Positions 61,794-64,000 of a stretch of DNA of 64,000 bases are shown in pieces. A program made the position numbers and the translations under genes. The stretch spans positions 72,292 through 136,291 of the forward strand of contig CAVTFQ010000001.1 in the NCBI GenBank assembly GCA_963734055.1, in the 5' to 3' direction. The stretch comes from CAIWHR01 sp963734055 (GTDB taxonomy: Bacteria > Pseudomonadota > Gammaproteobacteria > Burkholderiales > Casimicrobiaceae). Position 1 is the first letter of the stretch, and every line of letters starts with the position of its first letter. The notes under the pieces were generated by a model. The model saw only the letters and a program-made list of their open reading frames with translations, was not told where the DNA came from and ran no database searches.

Positions 61794-62870
61794 ATGCTCA
61801 ATATCGCAATCCGTGCGCTGCGCCCCGTTGCAGTCGCTGCGCTCGCAGTGGTCGCTGTGCACGCGAGCGCCGCCCAGCGGACGTTCGTCGCGTCCAACGG
61901 GAACGATTTGAACGCCTGCTCCATCACTTTCCCCTGCCGCAGCTTCGGTCGCGCAATTACCCAGACCGACGTAAGCGGCGAGATTGTTGCGCTCGACTCG
62001 GCTGGATACGGCCCGGTCACCGTCAACAAGACGGTCTCGATCATTGCGCCGCCGGGGATCTATGCCGGCATTTCCGTCTTTTCGGGCGCCGATGGCATTG
62101 TCGTCAATGGTCCGGGAATTCGCGTAAAGCTCGAAGGGCTGTCGATCAACGGGCAGGGCGGCGCTAGGGGAATCAACAATCTGAACAGTTCGCTGTTGTC
62201 GGTTGTGCGATGCTCGGTAAGCAACATGGCGCTGTCGGGCATCACTTCCGCCGTGGCGGGCTCCGTGGTCGAGATCACGGATACGACGGCCGCGAAAAAC
62301 GGCGGCCAGGGTCTCGCGACTTTTGGAGCCGGAACTACGATCACGGTCGTTCGCTCACAATTCAACAACAACGCGAACGGCGGGATCCTGATCGGCAATG
62401 GCGCCATCGCCTCGATCGCCGACAGCGTAGCGAACGCCAACGGCACGACCGGGATCCAGGTGAGCGCATCCGCGGGATCCACCACCCGCGCATCGGTCAG
62501 CCGATCCGTCGTATCCGGGAACAGTCTCGATGGGGCGACCGCCGATGGAGTCGCCGCCGGTGGTACGGCCACGCTCGACATCGCGCAGAGCACGGTGCAA
62601 CACAATGCCGGGCTTGGTGTCGGCGCAACGAGCGGTGGGGGGACCTCGTCCGTCTTCGCGGCGGCGAACGTCGTCTCCGACAATGGACTCGCGGGCATTG
62701 TCGCGGACGGCCCGAACACTGTTGCGGTTGCAACGGGAAACACCGTGACCCGAAACGGTACCGGCATCGCGGGAATCAACGGCGGCACAGCCTACTCTGG
62801 CGGCGACAATTCTTATGCGTTCAACACTGCAAAGACTAACGGCATCGTTCAAGGCTACGCGCGCGAGTAG
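61794..62870 (+). CDS. Secreted right-handed beta-helix protein (paralog 3)
   Basis: Protein of 358 residues with a signal peptide (MLNIAIRALRPVAVAALAVVAVHASA|AQRTFVAS). It shares AAQRTFVASNGNDLNACSI, FPCRSF, EIVALDSAGYGPVTV and PPGIYAGISVFSG with the paralogs at 18252 and 43272. The rest is a Gly/Asn/Thr-rich series of short beta arcs (NNNANGGILIGNGAIASI, NGLAGIVADGPNTVAVAT). It is followed by a second exported protein after about 100 bp. Function unknown. Confidence 0.8.
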   Translation: MLNIAIRALRPVAVAALAVVAVHASAAQRTFVASNGNDLNACSITFPCRSFGRAITQTDVSGEIVALDSAGYGPVTVNKTVSIIAPPGIYAGISVFSGADGIVVNGPGIRVKLEGLSINGQGGARGINNLNSSLLSVVRCSVSNMALSGITSAVAGSVVEITDTTAAKNGGQGLATFGAGTTITVVRSQFNNNANGGILIGNGAIASIADSVANANGTTGIQVSASAGSTTRASVSRSVVSGNSLDGATADGVAAGGTATLDIAQSTVQHNAGLGVGATSGGGTSSVFAAANVVSDNGLAGIVADGPNTVAVATGNTVTRNGTGIAGINGGTAYSGGDNSYAFNTAKTNGIVQGYARE

Positions 62871-62971
62871 CTCTTCCGGGCGCCCGCGAGTTCACGCGGC
62901 GCGCGCAATCAAAGGACAGTAATTCAACCCGCAAACCCGGAGTGTTGGTTCAGATACAGGAGGCAGTCATC

Positions 62972-63592
62972 ATGAGCAGGTTCAGTTCGATCGCGGTTCG
63001 GGTGGTCAGCGGGCTCTTGCTGACTTTTGCTTTCCTCGCGATGGGCTCATTCAGCAATGTGAACGCCCAGTCAACCCTCGATCCTTCCGCTGCGGCGGAC
63101 GAGAAGGTGCCCCCCTCCATAGTGGCGCCCACCAAACCGATTCCCAATTTCACCCTCCCTCCGCAGAATCCCGGCGAGAGTTGGGTCTATTTCTTCCCGA
63201 CTGACAATGACGCGACCGGTACCGTCATTTACCTCTTGAACACGGACGCTGTCGACCACACCATTGCGCTCCGAGGCTTCAACTTTGACGGGGCCATGGT
63301 TTACGCGCAAAACATCGCCTTGCCCGCAGCCAGCATGCGGCGGTTGATCAGCGATTCTGTCGCCGCGGCGCCGCCACCCAGCTGGGTTGGACCCCCGAGC
63401 TATTCTGATGGTGTGAACCCGATAACCACCAATTTTACGGACTTCGTCTATTTCGCCAGTCTTTCGCTGCCCAAAGGGGTGCTGGTGGATGGTTACGTCG
63501 TCTTCAACCCTGGCACCGGAACGATCGACCCACGCAAGGACCAAGGGGCAATCCCGCTGCGCTTCATGAAGAGCCCCTTGTCCCTGCCATGA
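62972..63592 (+). CDS. Exported hypothetical protein, 206 residues
   Basis: Signal peptide MSRFSSIAVRVVSGLLLTFAFLAMGSFSNVNA|QST and a good ribosome-binding site (AGGAGG). The mature part is Pro-rich at the start, then SWVYFFPTDNDATGTVIYLLNTDAVDH, a beta-rich region, and VDGYVVFNPGTG near the end, giving a likely extracellular beta-sandwich. The family is not recognised. It may be co-transcribed with the beta-helix protein upstream. Confidence 0.72.
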   Translation: MSRFSSIAVRVVSGLLLTFAFLAMGSFSNVNAQSTLDPSAAADEKVPPSIVAPTKPIPNFTLPPQNPGESWVYFFPTDNDATGTVIYLLNTDAVDHTIALRGFNFDGAMVYAQNIALPAASMRRLISDSVAAAPPPSWVGPPSYSDGVNPITTNFTDFVYFASLSLPKGVLVDGYVVFNPGTGTIDPRKDQGAIPLRFMKSPLSLP

Positions 63593-64000
63593 ATGCTCGC
63601 AAGAGGAGCACGGCAGCGGTCCACCAGTCACGCGCGCCCGGCTTCCCGATCAACGGGCGAATCGCCCTCCAATGTCGAGAGGCTCGGGGAAGCGTTTCGG
63701 CGTGCCACCCGCTTCGAGGTTCAACTCTTCAGCGATCATGCATCGATGGTCAAGGCCCGCCTCGTGACAGACGGCTGACGCGCCGGCGAGCGTCGCCGGC
63801 CAGCATGTGTTCGGCGCTCGCACCGCGCCCATCGAAAGACTTCGCATCGAACTGACGTTCCGTACGACGATTCCGCGAACGTTGATGCGAATTGCGACCA
63901 AATTGTCGGGCGGGGAACCTTCGCGCCACCCCGGCGGGACGACATCGTGTCGATCGCGGTAACCACGATCGCCACAATGCCCCCGAACCATCCGCACACG
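63593..64000. other. Window end, no supported gene
   Basis: About 408 bp. Plus-strand frames just after the exported protein include VERLGEAFRRATRFEVQLF and SMVKARLVTDG, which look protein-like but have no initiation signals. Nothing else is recognisable, and the window ends before a gene can be closed. Confidence 0.35.

Noticed and set aside
63593..63778. Short ORF following the last exported protein
   Set aside because: Its later part looks protein-like, but it starts inside the previous gene's end without a ribosome-binding site or homolog evidence.

Overview
The window is GC-rich, densely coded DNA that looks like a betaproteobacterium (Burkholderiales/Nitrosomonadales-like). The gene content supports this: NodT/EmrAB and MdtAB-type efflux, TrxC, DegQ/MucD, a TonB receptor, YaeQ, DUF3606 and DUF6496 small stress proteins, and interspersed palindromic repeats of the GTCATTCCCGCG...GGGAATCCAG type. 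The assignment is by impression of gene content and is not tested. I see no rRNA, tRNA or CRISPR array.

Layout. 0-2.2 kb: an IS5-type transposase, then two short non-coding elements bounded by CTAG, the second ending a few bases before the yaeQ start codon. 2.2-5 kb (minus): cysteine synthase and a coniferyl-aldehyde-type dehydrogenase. 5.1-15.65 kb (minus): a tightly overlapped operon of SEDS/RodA-FtsW protein, penicillin-binding transpeptidase, small ORF, FHA protein, PP2C phosphatase and membrane Ser/Thr kinase. This repeats the logic of the actinobacterial pstP-rodA-pbpA-pknA/B-fha operon in a Gram-negative setting, and four of its six genes carry frameshifts. 16-18 kb: 4-hydroxyphenylpyruvate dioxygenase plus an SDR. 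18.2-19.3 kb: the first of three paralogous secreted beta-helix proteins (the others are at 43.3-44.3 and 61.8-62.9 kb).

19.4-24.7 kb: a MarR regulator with a near-ideal, probably leaderless promoter and two copies of a GTTGCCTAGGCA operator, controlling a NodT / small membrane protein / EmrA / EmrB efflux operon. 24.8-29.7 kb: an atypical SDR, then a cassette of a CNB-domain flavoprotein, DUF2630, a bacterial UBP-type zinc finger and an MFS exporter with a C-terminal ABM-like domain. 29.7-31.5 kb (minus): a Lar-like zinc protein and three small exported or membrane proteins. 32.4-37.9 kb: a STAND-type wHTH/NTPase/TPR regulator divergent from a large TonB-dependent receptor. 38.4-43.1 kb: many tiny basic or stress-type genes around a glycosyltransferase and an ATP-dependent DNA ligase. 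44.4-47.9 kb: a GT39-like membrane glycosyltransferase, a MarR regulator and an FAD monooxygenase.

47.9-54.7 kb: a proteostasis block with a Do-family protease, the DUF1326-DUF2182 pair, and trxC-hsp20-lon behind a sigma32-like promoter. 54.9-59.2 kb: an RND adaptor/pump pair. 59.3-61.4 kb: a methyltransferase divergent from an AraC regulator. 61.8-63.6 kb: the third beta-helix protein and a small exported protein. No other large gene shows the disrupted frames seen in the kinase operon, so those frameshifts deserve direct checking.
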